A program made the translations under genes and the position numbers. Below the pieces are notes generated by a model. The model was not told where the DNA came from, searched no databases, and was given only the letters and a program-made list of their open reading frames with translations. Below, one piece after another: positions 1-9,484 of a stretch of DNA of 23,608 nt. Source of the DNA: Trachipleistophora hominis (lineage: Eukaryota > Microsporidia > Pleistophoridae); NCBI GenBank assembly GCA_000316135.1, contig JH993925.1, positions 2,579 through 26,186 of the forward strand. Reading direction: 5' to 3'. The first letter of the stretch is position 1, and every line of letters starts with the position of its first letter.

Positions 1-991
1 TTTGTAAATAAAAGATGTCTTCTCCTGATGTATACGATTAGAACATCAAAGTTGTACGGCAGATGTTGAGCAAAGCAATTATAAAGGCTAACAACACACT
101 CATCGTTTAAGATAATTTTCATAGATTGAAGGTTAATTCTTTTGTAGTAATGGAACACTCTCCCGGTAGAAAATCTTTTACAATGCTGTCATAATAAACA
201 ATTTATTTTACAGTAATTAATAATTAAAAACAACTGTTTAATAGAATGTCAATCTTTTTTGAAGAAACATGTTTAACTAACTTTTAACATTAGAATGCCA
301 ATCATTCATATTTCTCATTTCCAACCACAACAAAAATGTCATATAATATACTATTTGTGTACAGTGCCCTATAAAGTATAAACAATAATCTTTTAAACGA
401 TAAATCATAACAGTCGTCTAATCATACTAAATTAATTTTTAACGTGGAAGGTTACTTACAGCATTTTTTAAATGAAGCTCTCTCAATCTAAAAAAAAGTT
501 TTAAAAAGAGGACTTTTTACTTAAACTTTTACTTATTAACCTAATACAAGCGTTTTCCTAGCCCATCAGGAGTCATCAGCCCCTGTTCAATCCTATTAAA
601 TTAAAATACTATATTGAGAATAAAATATTTTACACGCGGGGAAAGTAACCTACGACAAAATAAATTTTTCGTTTGAAAGTGTGTTTAATTACTACCCCAC
701 GCTTATCTACCAAATTAATTATCTACTCTAAAGACAGTTCGTTAAATCGTATATTTCATTGTACATAATACATCTATCGACAAATTACACGTACAGAGAA
801 CAATTTTACCAATGTTGTGGTTAATACTACATGTAAAAGAACCTATTAGTACCATTAACACTCTGTACGTGTTATTAAAAAGAATTTGTGTAAACGTTGT
901 CTTGTATAGGCTGTTACGTAAAATCATCTCAGGTTGTTCAACATTGTTTGTAATTAAAACTTTGTGTTGTGCTATATCATTCTATAAAAAC

Positions 992-1191
992 GTTATATTT
1001 CTTGTTTATATAATTAATTATTTAAAATTTTTTTATAACAGTAAATGCTGCCTATAGAGATGTTATATTCCTTGTTTATATAATTAACTATTTAAAAATT
1101 TTTATAACAGTAAATGCTGCCTATAGAGATGTTATATTTCTTGTTTACATAATTGATCATTTAAAAATTTTTTATAACAGTAAATGCTGCC
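992..1191. repeat. Tandem repeat, three copies of about 69 bp
   Basis: Three head-to-tail copies begin at 992, 1062 and 1131, each starting GTTATATT and carrying the core ATAACAGTAAATGCTGCC. The first two end in TATAGAGAT; the third is cut short after GCTGCC. Copies differ by a few substitutions and by the length of a T run. No spacer separates them and no coding role is apparent. Confidence 0.9.
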
Positions 1192-2150
1192 AGAATGTAA
1201 TTCTACTCTCCAATCCTTTTTATTACTAACACACTGAATGCCACGAAATATGCCATTGATTCAAAAGCAATTAACGCCTTAATAATAGTCACGTGCTGTC
1301 AGTATGTAATAACGCCATAGCTTTAGTAAAATATGAAACTAACGCGCCATTAAAGATTAAATCTTGATATGCTGGAAGTGATAATCAAAAAGACTTTTTA
1401 AAAAAGGATTAAATCCTGTTGAACTGGCATTCGACGTATTAAAATATTTGTTAATACTAGAAGTGTACGTAAATCAAAGGCTGTGATAGATGCTAATGCA
1501 CCATAAGAATTTGTTTAAGTGGTAAAATGGCGACAAAAAAGTGTAAGGTGATAATTAAACTAATTTTTACTTAAAAAACGTAAGGTGATAATTAAAAACC
1601 ATCATGAAGAGAGAAACGTTCATAAAACATGTAAAAGAACGTACTAAGTTACTGAACCTAAATTGATAAAAAAATCACGAATTAATTCGTTGTTAAAACT
1701 CATACTAAAAGAAAATACACTCTAATAAATTAGTTTTTTATTAAAAGTTAGTTTAATTATCATCTTATAACATATCATCTAACTAAACACACTAATAAAT
1801 TAGATAAGATGTAAAAGATTACAACGCAGCATTCTTACGAGAACAAAATTTAGTTTACGTAAAGTACCGCAGCTGTTACGTTCTAATCTGCCGATCCAAT
1901 TTAGTTGGTACAGCATGATGTACTAAAGATTGGTCCTTTATGACAGACAAGTCTTGCATGGCATGAAATGTATGTGAGCGTTAGATCCACCGTTTCTTTA
2001 AATAAACCCTTTTATAATGTTAATGGACGTAGAAATTATTAAATTAACTTTTTAAAAAAGACTCGTCAAATTTACACGTGCCTGTAAAACTAAAAATTCT
2101 TCTTTTTTGTTTGCAAGATCGTTTAATTAATTCTTGACCAAAAGTTGTTC

Positions 2151-2274
2151 TGCTCAGGATGATTTAATCAGCATAAATGAATAAAAATCATTCATTAAAA
2201 AAGGGCCGTCTGCTCTTCAGGATGATTTAATCAGCATAAATGAATAAAAATCACTCATTAAAAAAAGGGCCGTT
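2151..2274. repeat. Tandem duplication, two copies of about 62 bp
   Basis: Two adjacent copies (2151-2210 and 2211-2274) share CAGGATGATTTAATCAGC and end in a GGGCCGT block. They differ by a small insertion near the start, one T/C change and one extra A. They lie just past the 3' end of the PDI-like gene, which is read leftward. Confidence 0.9.
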
Positions 2275-2468
2275 GTATCAGTGAATAGTTCTGGTCTACC
2301 AGAGAAGAGTTTTAATCTTTTTTCTTTCATCATTTCATACGTCATTCAACCAAACACGTCCTTCTCATGCCAACATCAAATAAAGAGTCTTTATCAAACT
2401 GCAATGTACAATCGAGCACAGTGACCAGACCACACGTAAAAACGTTCTCAAACCCCGTTTTAATGAAA

Positions 2469-3824
2469 TTATAACTCCTCTTTGACAGCCTCAACCTTCT
2501 CCTTAATCTCACTCTTAACCTCCTCAATCTTCTTCTCAAGGTCTTTCTTGGCAGCCTCATCCTTGACATCCTCCTCAGACACGTTCTGTCCGGTCTTGGC
2601 AAGATCAACGCCTAACGAGCCGTTCTCCTTGATAAAACTGATGAAGTTCTCCTCAGTCCTGTTAAAGTCTTTGTACTCGATTGGTTCCTTCTTCCCTGCC
2701 GCGTACAACATTATCGTAGGGAACGCCTTTATGTTTACATCTGGCACGTCGTTCTCGTACAGGTTGATGTAGCCCACCTTTACTTTGGTGTTATCTTTGG
2801 TCCTTGCTGCAAGTTTTTCGATCGTGGGCAGGAGTGAAACGCAGTGCGGGCATGTCTCAGAGCCGTACACGATGAAGGTATCGCGCCTGTCATCGCTTAC
2901 GAAGTCGTTGTGCGTGGTGCCCACGACCTTTACGAGATCGGTCTGTTCCTGCGGGACGGGCTCAGAACGAACAAAAGGCGTTAACTGCCCCTTGGCGTAC
3001 TCTCCTATGAACTGCACGAGAGCGTCCCTTGTAACGTTCACCAGTCGGTACTTCTTTCCCTCGATGAGGTGTACGAGCGCAGGCATCTGCTCCTCCGTGA
3101 CTTTGAAGTGGTTTAGATCGGTCCTGCCCGGGATGTACCTCAGCATTCCAAATTTGTACTTGTCCCGCAGATCCGTGGCAACGCTCTTGATTTCATCCCT
3201 GAGCTGCTTGTCCTGCGTGCCGGTGTAGAAGATGTAGAACGCGGGCAGTTTGCTCTCATCGATGTGGCGTATTGCATCTGAGGTAAGAACAGAAAGGACG
3301 GGCGCCATCACAGTGCCGAACGCATGATCGATGTTTATTCTGTAGCTCACGTTCTCAGTGGTGTTGAACGCGTATACGCCCGGGAAGGATGCCCCGAGGC
3401 TCTTCGCCAATTTCTTATCACTTGATATGAAATACGGGATATCGTCCTCCTTTACCTTCATGATCTGCTGCTTCTGCTCGTTCGTGATCTGATCAGCAAA
3501 GAAAATGAAGAACGTCCTTTTACCCGCCCTGACCTGATCGATCAGCGCCTCGTTTCTCTTCTTTTCGAGCTCTGCCGCGATGCTCTTCATGTCACTGGGC
3601 ATCTGCAGCGCACTCTGTACACACTCTGCCATGTCCTGTACGTCCTCCTTATCAACCTGTATGGCAACTCCCTTGTCCTCAATCACGGGTCTTTCATCCT
3701 TCGTCTGTTTCACATCCGCAGTCTGTCTTAGGCTCGTCATCTCCTCCTCAGAGAAATCGCCCCGTACTGCCACTCGTGCCACTACCAACGATAAAATTGC
3801 AAAGGCAATCATTTTTCTCATCAT
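2469..3824 (-). CDS. Protein disulfide isomerase-like, single CPHC site, KEEL end
   Basis: This is a 451-residue protein predicted to work in the ER lumen in oxidative folding. Residues 1-21 form a signal peptide (charged start, then a hydrophobic AFAILSLVVA stretch). Residues about 100-180 and 185-285 read as redox-inactive thioredoxin-like b and b' domains (LPAFYIFY near 193). Residues about 298-405 are a catalytic thioredoxin domain with CPHC at 325-328 and a cis-proline FPT at 368-370. A charged helical tail (about 415-451) ends in KEEL, an HDEL/KDEL-type retention signal. Classical PDI is about 490-530 residues with two CGHC domains; here the N-terminal catalytic domain is absent or unrecognisable, since residues 22-95 have no CxxC. 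The start is supported by CCCC just upstream; a second Met follows at once. The PDI family is secure; which PDI subfamily is not. Confidence 0.93.
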   Translation of the reverse strand: MMRKMIAFAILSLVVARVAVRGDFSEEEMTSLRQTADVKQTKDERPVIEDKGVAIQVDKEDVQDMAECVQSALQMPSDMKSIAAELEKKRNEALIDQVRAGKRTFFIFFADQITNEQKQQIMKVKEDDIPYFISSDKKLAKSLGASFPGVYAFNTTENVSYRINIDHAFGTVMAPVLSVLTSDAIRHIDESKLPAFYIFYTGTQDKQLRDEIKSVATDLRDKYKFGMLRYIPGRTDLNHFKVTEEQMPALVHLIEGKKYRLVNVTRDALVQFIGEYAKGQLTPFVRSEPVPQEQTDLVKVVGTTHNDFVSDDRRDTFIVYGSETCPHCVSLLPTIEKLAARTKDNTKVKVGYINLYENDVPDVNIKAFPTIMLYAAGKKEPIEYKDFNRTEENFISFIKENGSLGVDLAKTGQNVSEEDVKDEAAKKDLEKKIEEVKSEIKEKVEAVKEEL

Positions 3825-3827
3825 GAA

Positions 3828-3831
3828 GGGG
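3828..3831 (-). promoter_or_regulatory. CCCC start-site motif of the PDI-like gene
   Basis: On the coding strand CCCC lies three bases before the ATG (CGACCCCTTCATG). C-triplets right before start codons are described as transcription-start or start-codon signals in Microsporidia, which implies a very short 5' leader here. Confidence 0.6.
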
Positions 3832-4085
3832 TCGTCGTGTTTTTATTTATATTTTTGTTTTTTTAATTTATGCGTGTATAAATTAAAAATAAGATTAGCA
3901 CAGGCATATTCCTCCAGTTTTAATGGTTGCATAAATTAAGAATGAGATTAACACTGGCCTCTTACACTATAAGGGATCTTCTCAAGTAAAGAACGTTCTT
4001 GAAATCATCCCGTTCCTTTTTTCAAGCGTAAAAACGAAACGAAAAGAGAACTTTACTTTTCAACCAAAAGCTTTTTATGCATCAT

Positions 4086-4358
4086 TTAATCATTTAAATA
4101 AACTAACAACGCATAAACAGACAAAAGAATAATCGTACCATTCTCGTTCAAATACACGGCAGCATCCTCAGACAATATTACGACTGCTTCCTCAGACAAT
4201 ATTACGGCTGCTTCCTTAGACAATATTACGACTGCTTCCTTTGACAATATTACGGCTGCTTCCTCAGACAATATTACGGCTGCTTCCTTAGACAATATTA
4301 CGGCTGCTTCCTTTGACAATATTACGACTGCTTCCTTTGACAATACTCTACTTTTCAT
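4086..4358 (-). CDS. Small repeat protein ORF (8-residue tandem repeat)
   Basis: This 90-codon ORF is built on a 24-bp minisatellite. It encodes about seven or eight copies of the octapeptide V-V/A-I-L-S-K/E-E-A, followed by a hydrophobic C-terminal segment (residues about 73-88, TIILLSVYALLVYL). I start it at the first ATG (4358); the frame is open a further 15 codons upstream but has no ATG there. The 24-bp period keeps the frame, and copies differ by synonymous (TCT/TCA serine) as well as conservative (K/E, A/V) changes. There is no CCC signal before the ATG. No family is recognised. It may be a real lineage-specific membrane peptide or only a minisatellite that happens to stay open. Confidence 0.3.
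   Translation of the reverse strand: MKSRVLSKEAVVILSKEAAVILSKEAAVILSEEAAVILSKEAVVILSKEAAVILSEEAVVILSEDAAVYLNENGTIILLSVYALLVYLND
4159..4346. repeat. 24-bp minisatellite, about 8 copies
   Basis: About eight direct copies of a 24-bp unit carry the core GACAATATTACG followed by RCTGCTTCC. Copies vary at a few fixed places (CTCAGA, CTTAGA or CTTTGA; ACGACT or ACGGCT). Length is uniform across copies, so the reading frame on the minus strand is kept throughout. Confidence 0.92.
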
Positions 4359-5148
4359 TATTCTATAAATTTTTATAAATCCTAAAAATACATCTAAACA
4401 CAACGTCTAGAACAGCATATTTACCAAAATATTATTTTTAAAAGTCTTTCTAACAATAACCTCATTGTTCTACCGAACAATAATTTACTGCTTGAAATAA
4501 AAGATCCTAAATCAGATTAAAAAATTTTACACCGTCAACAACAGCAAGAATAACGATCATAATAACGTGTAATTGGTAAATTACGGGTTAATAAACAAAT
4601 GATTAGCAATGATGAACGGTGTTTAAGGTTAAACAATATAACGATAGAATAAGCTATTGGTATCTTAATGGCTGTAGATAACCAATGATTTACGGGTTGT
4701 TACCATTTTATTGGTGAAATGAGATTCTTTGATCTAAACATGTTTATACTCCTTCTGATCACTACAACGGATCATTCCACTAATCTTTATTTTGTTTAAA
4801 GGATTATAATCCATCATTCTTCAACTTTTCTATAAAATACATAAATTAATGGTTTAGTACAACACTAGCTGCGCTATTCCGTTTATAAAACGGAGATTTA
4901 AATTAGTATGCCTACGATAGAAATTGTTCACCTTTATTCTTAACTTTGTTTTTATTTAACATTTCAGCACTATTCATATTTATCTTTAGGTGGTAAAAAA
5001 TAGATTTTCTGCCGACATCAACAATTAATACAAACATCAATCGTAAATGGCTGCTGAGTGAGTTTGGGAACCCGAGAATTAAATAACAGCATGTGAACTA
5101 AACAATAGTAACGAAAATACGGAATAATGTTTCTATAATTTTTTCTCG

Positions 5149-5199
5149 TTTTTTGATTTTTTTCTTGAACTGACCAATCAGCTTGCAAGTTATCTTTTT
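5149..5199 (+). repeat. Dispersed 51-bp repeat, copy 1
   Basis: This copy matches the reverse complement of 23546-23596 with about three transition differences. The conserved centre is CCAATCAGCTTGCAAGTT, flanked by TTTTTTGATTTTTTTCT on the left and TCTTTTT on the right. The two copies lie about 18 kb apart in opposite orientation. Confidence 0.85.
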
Positions 5200-5510
5200 A
5201 TTATTGAAATTTCGTACACTAATTCAGATAAAGCACTGTTCAATTAATAAACGGTTATTATCACTTAATGAACCACAGGAACGTTCATTAAATTTACTCT
5301 TAGTAACAGATTTTGGTTATAAAACGGAAGAATAGATTGTTGAAATGAAATAAAATTTATTTATCATACTACTGCGGTACATCACGTATAAATCAATAGA
5401 TCTCTGACGAATTATCGTTTGTTATAGAAGTAATAGGTTGTCGTATGTTAATACGTCTTTATGTTACTGCTCAGCCATTTCTATCATACAGAACGTTCTC
5501 AACACTCAAA

Positions 5511-5522
5511 GGGTTAGGGTTA
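5511..5522 (+). repeat. Telomere-like GGGTTAGGGTTA motif
   Basis: Two TTAGGG-phase units (GGGTTAGGGTTA) occur in isolation, with GGGGGTTAG a few bases on (5529-5537). This could be an internal telomeric remnant or, read on the other strand, an AACCCTAACCC template-like sequence. It is too short to be a telomere. Confidence 0.5.
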
Positions 5523-5653
5523 AAAAATGGGGGTTAGAGATCAATTAAAAAGATTAGGTTATAATTTGATTTAAGTATTGATTATGAATGATAGTTGAGT
5601 GTATTTCAGAACATAAGAATGCGTAACAATATAAAACTCTTTACTAAACGTTA

Positions 5654-5755
5654 AATAACATTATGATAATATTCTCATTCTACTTGATCATTCATCCCTA
5701 CGCGTTCTATGCTAAGAATAACATTATGATAATATTCTCATTCTACTTGATCATT
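5654..5755. repeat. 39-bp direct duplication, 63-bp period
   Basis: The sequence AATAACATTATGATAATATT and the 19 bases after it occur twice without change, at 5654-5692 and 5717-5755. The two copies are separated by 24 bp of unrelated sequence. Confidence 0.9.
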
Positions 5756-6051
5756 TACAATATTTACATTATTACCCTCTCATCTCAACATTCTATAAAA
5801 TATCCTCCTTAAGCAGTAATTACTCTTTTTGAATCTGTTTGTAGTGCTTAAAGCATCATTTAGTATTTAATTACGTAGAATGTGTTGTATTGATCAATAA
5901 ATGAGGATGTGATTGTCAGGGTGTTAAAGGCGTAGCATTTCTATCGTATGTTGTTTATTGTTCTTAATTTATTATTTTATTATCGTTGCTCTTTCTTAAT
6001 TAATTTGCTACTTATACTAACAGTTCATTACTTCCTTATTAATTGTTACTT

Positions 6052-6340
6052 ATCATTTCTACTCTTTATTTTCTATTCTCTATTAATCATTCTCTATTAA
6101 CCATTCTCTATTTTCTACTCTCTATTAATCATTCTCTATTAACCATTCTCTATTTTCTACTCTCTACCAAGCCTGTACTCCCTACTCTCTATTACTCTCC
6201 ACTAATCCTTAATCTCTACCAATCCATTTCTACTCCCTACTACTCCCTACTCCCCACTAATCACTCTCTATTTTCTACTCCCTACCAATCCCCACTACTC
6301 TCCACTAATCCTTAATCTCTACCAATCCATCCCAACCACT
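6052..6340. repeat. Pyrimidine-rich, nearly G-free minisatellite
   Basis: Irregular tandem repeats are built from CTATTAATCATT, CTATTAACCATT and CTACTCCCTA-type words. Only two G residues occur on the plus strand in about 290 bases. It lies about 250 bp upstream of the helicase gene, in its promoter-side region. Confidence 0.85.
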
Positions 6341-6563
6341 CCTCAATTCCTTGTTTATGCTAAATTAAACAAACTTATTCTTAAAAACATCTTCATACCT
6401 CCACAAATTAATTTTTAATTAAAAATAATCATCAGCTGTTCATAACACCACACATACAAAACGATATACACGCACAAGCAGCCCTCCATTCCAACACCTA
6501 TCACACATACAATTACATGCACGCAGAAAAATCGCGGCTTTGATTACGCACAAAAATTTACTA

Positions 6564-6566
6564 CCC
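6564..6566 (+). promoter_or_regulatory. CCC motif upstream of the DHH1 start
   Basis: CTACCCATAG lies with its CCC 15-17 bases before the ATG at 6581. It is placed a little farther out than in the other genes of the window but is consistent with a microsporidian start-site signal. Confidence 0.45.
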
Positions 6567-6580
6567 ATAGATTATCAATA

Positions 6581-9385
6581 ATGCAGCAAAACAACACTTT
6601 TGGCAAGAAAACGATCAATGGCCGTGAAAATAAAAGAGGCGGTAATACGAGAAATGGGCACGCGGTCAGCAGTGCCCGTCCAACCAACAACGATGATGAT
6701 AATAACAAGGCGGTGCGCAACGAGCACTTGAACACGGACAAACTGCCCAACACTGGCAGTAAATTTGATAGTACGACGGGCATTAAAGCATCAAATGATG
6801 GAACGAAAGAACTGGTTAACACAGAATTTATGCAAAATAATTTATCGCATTCAGAAATTATGCGTGTGGATGGTTCTAGAACACAATTAGGAAAAAATTA
6901 TAAAAGTGGAGACAGGAATAGTTGCATTGATGAGAGAGTAGGTCTGAGAGTGGAGGAGAGAGCTGTTAGGAATGGGACTGGGGATGGTATGAGCGGTGGT
7001 TTAGGTGGTGATAGACCGTTACGTGATGGTGGTGTGATGAGTGGTGGTTTAAGGCGTGATAGCGGTAAGTTGAAGAGTAGTAGGAATAATGGCAAAGATT
7101 TGAAAGATGGTAATGGCAATGATAACGGTAGCATTAACACTAACAGTAATGGTAATATTAACAATAATAATGAGGATAGTATTAAGAATAATAGTAATAC
7201 TAGCAATAGTAGGGGTAGAAATGCTAGTATTAATAATAATAATACTAATAATGAGGATATTATTAATAATAGTAATACTAATAATGAGGATAGTATTAAT
7301 AACAATAGTAATACTAATAATGAGGATAGTATTAATAATAGCAATATTAATAATGAGGATAGTATTAAGAATAATAGTAATACTAGCAATCCTACTGGTA
7401 GTATTAATAATAGTAATACTAATCCTACCAGTACTAATAACAATAGTAATGGTAGTAGAAGAAATGATGATAGACCTTTTCATAGTGGTAGAGACCAGTA
7501 TGGTGGTGATTTACGTAGTAGAGGTAGGTATGATAGGGATGTACGTGGTAGAGGGAATGTAATAGATAATGAAAATAGAAGAAAATACGGTAGGAATACG
7601 GATAAGAATGGGAGATACTACGATGATAGGACGAGCTATGGTAATAGAAATGCGGTTAGAAATACGAGACCGTATAACAATGCAGGGGATGGACAGTCTG
7701 ACAGTAGAAGAGGGAACGTAAGAAATGTTAAGGTGAACGATTCATGCACGAACGATTCTTCTATCGGTAATAAGGAGGTGCATGGTGCCGAGTATAAGAA
7801 ACCTTTTGCTCACAAGGATAGAAGAGATTTAGATAGCAGATCAGAAACGGTTTTATCATCGAGTGTGGAACAGAGGGGAATCGAAACAGAGTATGGAACA
7901 GCTGAGGATACAAGTAAAACGGAGAGTAAGGAATTGATCATGAATAAAGAGGGGGTGACTCGGAACGGTGGTAATGCTGGTGAAACTAAATTAGACAATA
8001 ACGTAGATACAAACGAAACGAGGGAGGATAGGGGTAGTACCTCATCTATGTCTACCTTCACATCAAGTCCTACGGAGAGTCCTTCAGACGGCCTTTCCAA
8101 CAAACCGCCTGAGATGAGCCATAAGAGCAGATTAATGAAGAGCTTGTTCAAGAATCTGAAACTAGCCGAAGAGAAATACGGCATTGATGTTCTAAACGAG
8201 TACAAAAACGTAAGGAGGAGCGATGATGTAAGCGAATTTAAAGGGGTGTCGTGGGACAGTTTGGGACTGGACGGGCGTGTCGTGAGAGCGTTAGACAGCC
8301 TGGGATACAAATACCCCTCTCCTGTGCAAAAACAGGTTCTAAGCACCAGTAGAAATAATTTGGTGGTCAGGGCTAAGAACGGAACGGGTAAGACCCTTGC
8401 GTATCTTCTACCGATATTAAACAACATTCTGAAAGCAGAGGAGAGCAAGAGAGTAAAAACGATCATTCTAGTTCCTACGCGCGAGCTTGCCATGCAGGTT
8501 GCAAAGGTAGCAAAGAGGTTGGCCACACATTTTGATAAGAGTGTTGTTTTGATGCCCTCGTACGGCGGATCAAATCTGTACGAGGATGTAATACGAATAA
8601 AAGCGGGGATAGACGGTATTATCAGTACACCGGGTCGTATTTTAGACCTGATAGAGCGGCAGGTGCTACTGCTGGGCAGTGTAAACGATGTCATACTGGA
8701 CGAGGCTGACAAGCTACTTTCCTTAGAATACAAGGACACGTTACGAAAAATACTGCGTAACATCAACAGCAGGAGAAACGTTTACAATCTAAGACTGTTC
8801 TCTGCTACGTTTCCTCTGCCGGTGAACGATTTCGTAGAACGAAATATGAAAAACGTTCTTTTCATCAATCTGATGAAGGAGAGCTGCCTCCTTGCACTAA
8901 AGCAGTATTACTGCTGTGTTAAAACAGAGTATAAACTGCACTGCCTTATCACACTGCTGCGCAAGGTGAAGTACACGCAGACAATCATTTTCTGCAATAG
9001 AACAAAAACTGCAGAATTACTTGCCTATAGAATCACTGAGCTAGGATATTCGTGCTACTTCCTGTCCGGAAAGATGACACAAGACGAGCGAAACACGATA
9101 TTCTACTCCTTTACCAACCTAAAGATCAACATTTTAGTATCAACTGATCTAACAACACGTGGTATAGACGTGCCAGGCATTAACCTGGTTATTAATTTTG
9201 ATTGGCCCAGAACGATAGAAAGTTATCTTCACAGAATAGGACGAGCAGGAAGATTTGGCACCAAGGGTATTAGCATTAGTTTGGTTGGTGATGATGAAAG
9301 GAAGGAGGTTGGTAGGGTAGAGAGTGCCTTAAGCTGTGAGTTATTGCCTGTAAGTGATCCAAGTTTTAACGGGTATTGCAGATGA
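6581..9385 (+). CDS. DHH1: DEAD-box RNA helicase DHH1/DDX6 with long N-terminal extension
   Basis: This is a 934-residue ATP-dependent RNA helicase of the DHH1/DDX6 family. The family acts in mRNA decapping, decay and translational repression in cytoplasmic P-bodies. The core spans residues about 550-925: Q motif (SPVQ, Q583), motif I with the family-specific AKNGTGKT (598-605), PTRELA, TPGR, DEAD (707-710), SAT (741-743), IIFCNRT, TRGIDV and HRIGRAGRFG (from H884). Phrases such as LKQYY, KLHCL, LGYSCY and NLVINFDWP are DDX6-type rather than eIF4A-type. Residues 1 to about 540 are an extension without a fold I recognise: Asn/Ser/Gly-rich at about 170-300, then Arg/Gly/Asp/Tyr-rich to about 390, then acidic and Ser/Thr-rich. 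Usual family members are about 400-510 residues. The whole frame is open without interruption, and the start at 6581 is the first Met. Confidence 0.95.
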   Translation: MQQNNTFGKKTINGRENKRGGNTRNGHAVSSARPTNNDDDNNKAVRNEHLNTDKLPNTGSKFDSTTGIKASNDGTKELVNTEFMQNNLSHSEIMRVDGSRTQLGKNYKSGDRNSCIDERVGLRVEERAVRNGTGDGMSGGLGGDRPLRDGGVMSGGLRRDSGKLKSSRNNGKDLKDGNGNDNGSINTNSNGNINNNNEDSIKNNSNTSNSRGRNASINNNNTNNEDIINNSNTNNEDSINNNSNTNNEDSINNSNINNEDSIKNNSNTSNPTGSINNSNTNPTSTNNNSNGSRRNDDRPFHSGRDQYGGDLRSRGRYDRDVRGRGNVIDNENRRKYGRNTDKNGRYYDDRTSYGNRNAVRNTRPYNNAGDGQSDSRRGNVRNVKVNDSCTNDSSIGNKEVHGAEYKKPFAHKDRRDLDSRSETVLSSSVEQRGIETEYGTAEDTSKTESKELIMNKEGVTRNGGNAGETKLDNNVDTNETREDRGSTSSMSTFTSSPTESPSDGLSNKPPEMSHKSRLMKSLFKNLKLAEEKYGIDVLNEYKNVRRSDDVSEFKGVSWDSLGLDGRVVRALDSLGYKYPSPVQKQVLSTSRNNLVVRAKNGTGKTLAYLLPILNNILKAEESKRVKTIILVPTRELAMQVAKVAKRLATHFDKSVVLMPSYGGSNLYEDVIRIKAGIDGIISTPGRILDLIERQVLLLGSVNDVILDEADKLLSLEYKDTLRKILRNINSRRNVYNLRLFSATFPLPVNDFVERNMKNVLFINLMKESCLLALKQYYCCVKTEYKLHCLITLLRKVKYTQTIIFCNRTKTAELLAYRITELGYSCYFLSGKMTQDERNTIFYSFTNLKINILVSTDLTTRGIDVPGINLVINFDWPRTIESYLHRIGRAGRFGTKGISISLVGDDERKEVGRVESALSCELLPVSDPSFNGYCR
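7165..7410 (+). repeat. Asn-rich coding tandem repeat inside DHH1
   Basis: Imperfect direct repeats of about 33-39 bp are built from AATAGTAATACTAATAATG followed by AGGATAGTATTAATAA. They encode repeated blocks of the type NNSNTNNEDSI. The codon choice is almost uniform (AAT for Asn, AGT for Ser), as expected of recent slippage or unequal exchange. The reading frame is kept throughout. Confidence 0.85.
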
Positions 9386-9484
9386 TGAGGAATTGTATTG
9401 CTGGGGATGAAGTAAAGGCGTTTTTATTTAGGTGGTTAGTGTATGGTGATGTATAATTTTGTTATGTACAGAGAGATTGTTTTA

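Larger units (their letters stand above)
1..2341. other. AT-rich spacer, no convincing gene
   Basis: No open reading frame here has a start signal or codon composition like the real genes of the window; the longest are 61 and 81 codons on opposite strands around 742-1057 and overlap each other. The sequence is mostly A and T with homopolymer runs. It holds two tandem duplications (992-1191 and 2151-2274). A stretch around 1860-2010 is richer in G and C and has small inverted repeats, but no RNA gene could be recognised in it. Confidence 0.7.
4404..6040. other. AT-rich spacer
   Basis: No gene was found. The stretch contains a copy of a dispersed 51-bp repeat (5149-5199), a telomere-like motif (5511-5522) and a 39-bp direct duplication (5654-5755). 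The remainder is AT-rich sequence with frequent stops in all frames. Confidence 0.7.

Noticed and set aside
570..600. B-box-like TGTTCAATCC
   Set aside because: The flanking bases do not pair as a T-arm and no D-arm lies upstream.
1890..1960. tRNA-like A-box TTTAGTTGGTACAGC
   Set aside because: No T-arm with GTTCRA at a fitting distance and no 7-bp acceptor stem could be found.
2482..3228. 96- and 147-codon plus-strand frames
   Set aside because: They lie antisense to the PDI-like gene, whose domains are clear.
4359..4403. Longer start of the 24-bp repeat ORF
   Set aside because: The extra 15 codons begin with TTG and have no ATG.
6043..6315. 90-codon frame rich in Ser, Leu and Tyr
   Set aside because: It comes from the G-free minisatellite and has no ATG start; the open frame is explained by composition.
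6898..7483. Leucine- and isoleucine-rich long frames on the minus strand
   Set aside because: They are shadows of the Asn-rich repeat of DHH1 (AAT-rich codons read backwards as ATT and TTA).
7810..8766. 318-codon minus-strand frame
   Set aside because: It lies antisense within the DHH1 coding sequence, has no family resemblance, and the sense frame carries all helicase motifs.
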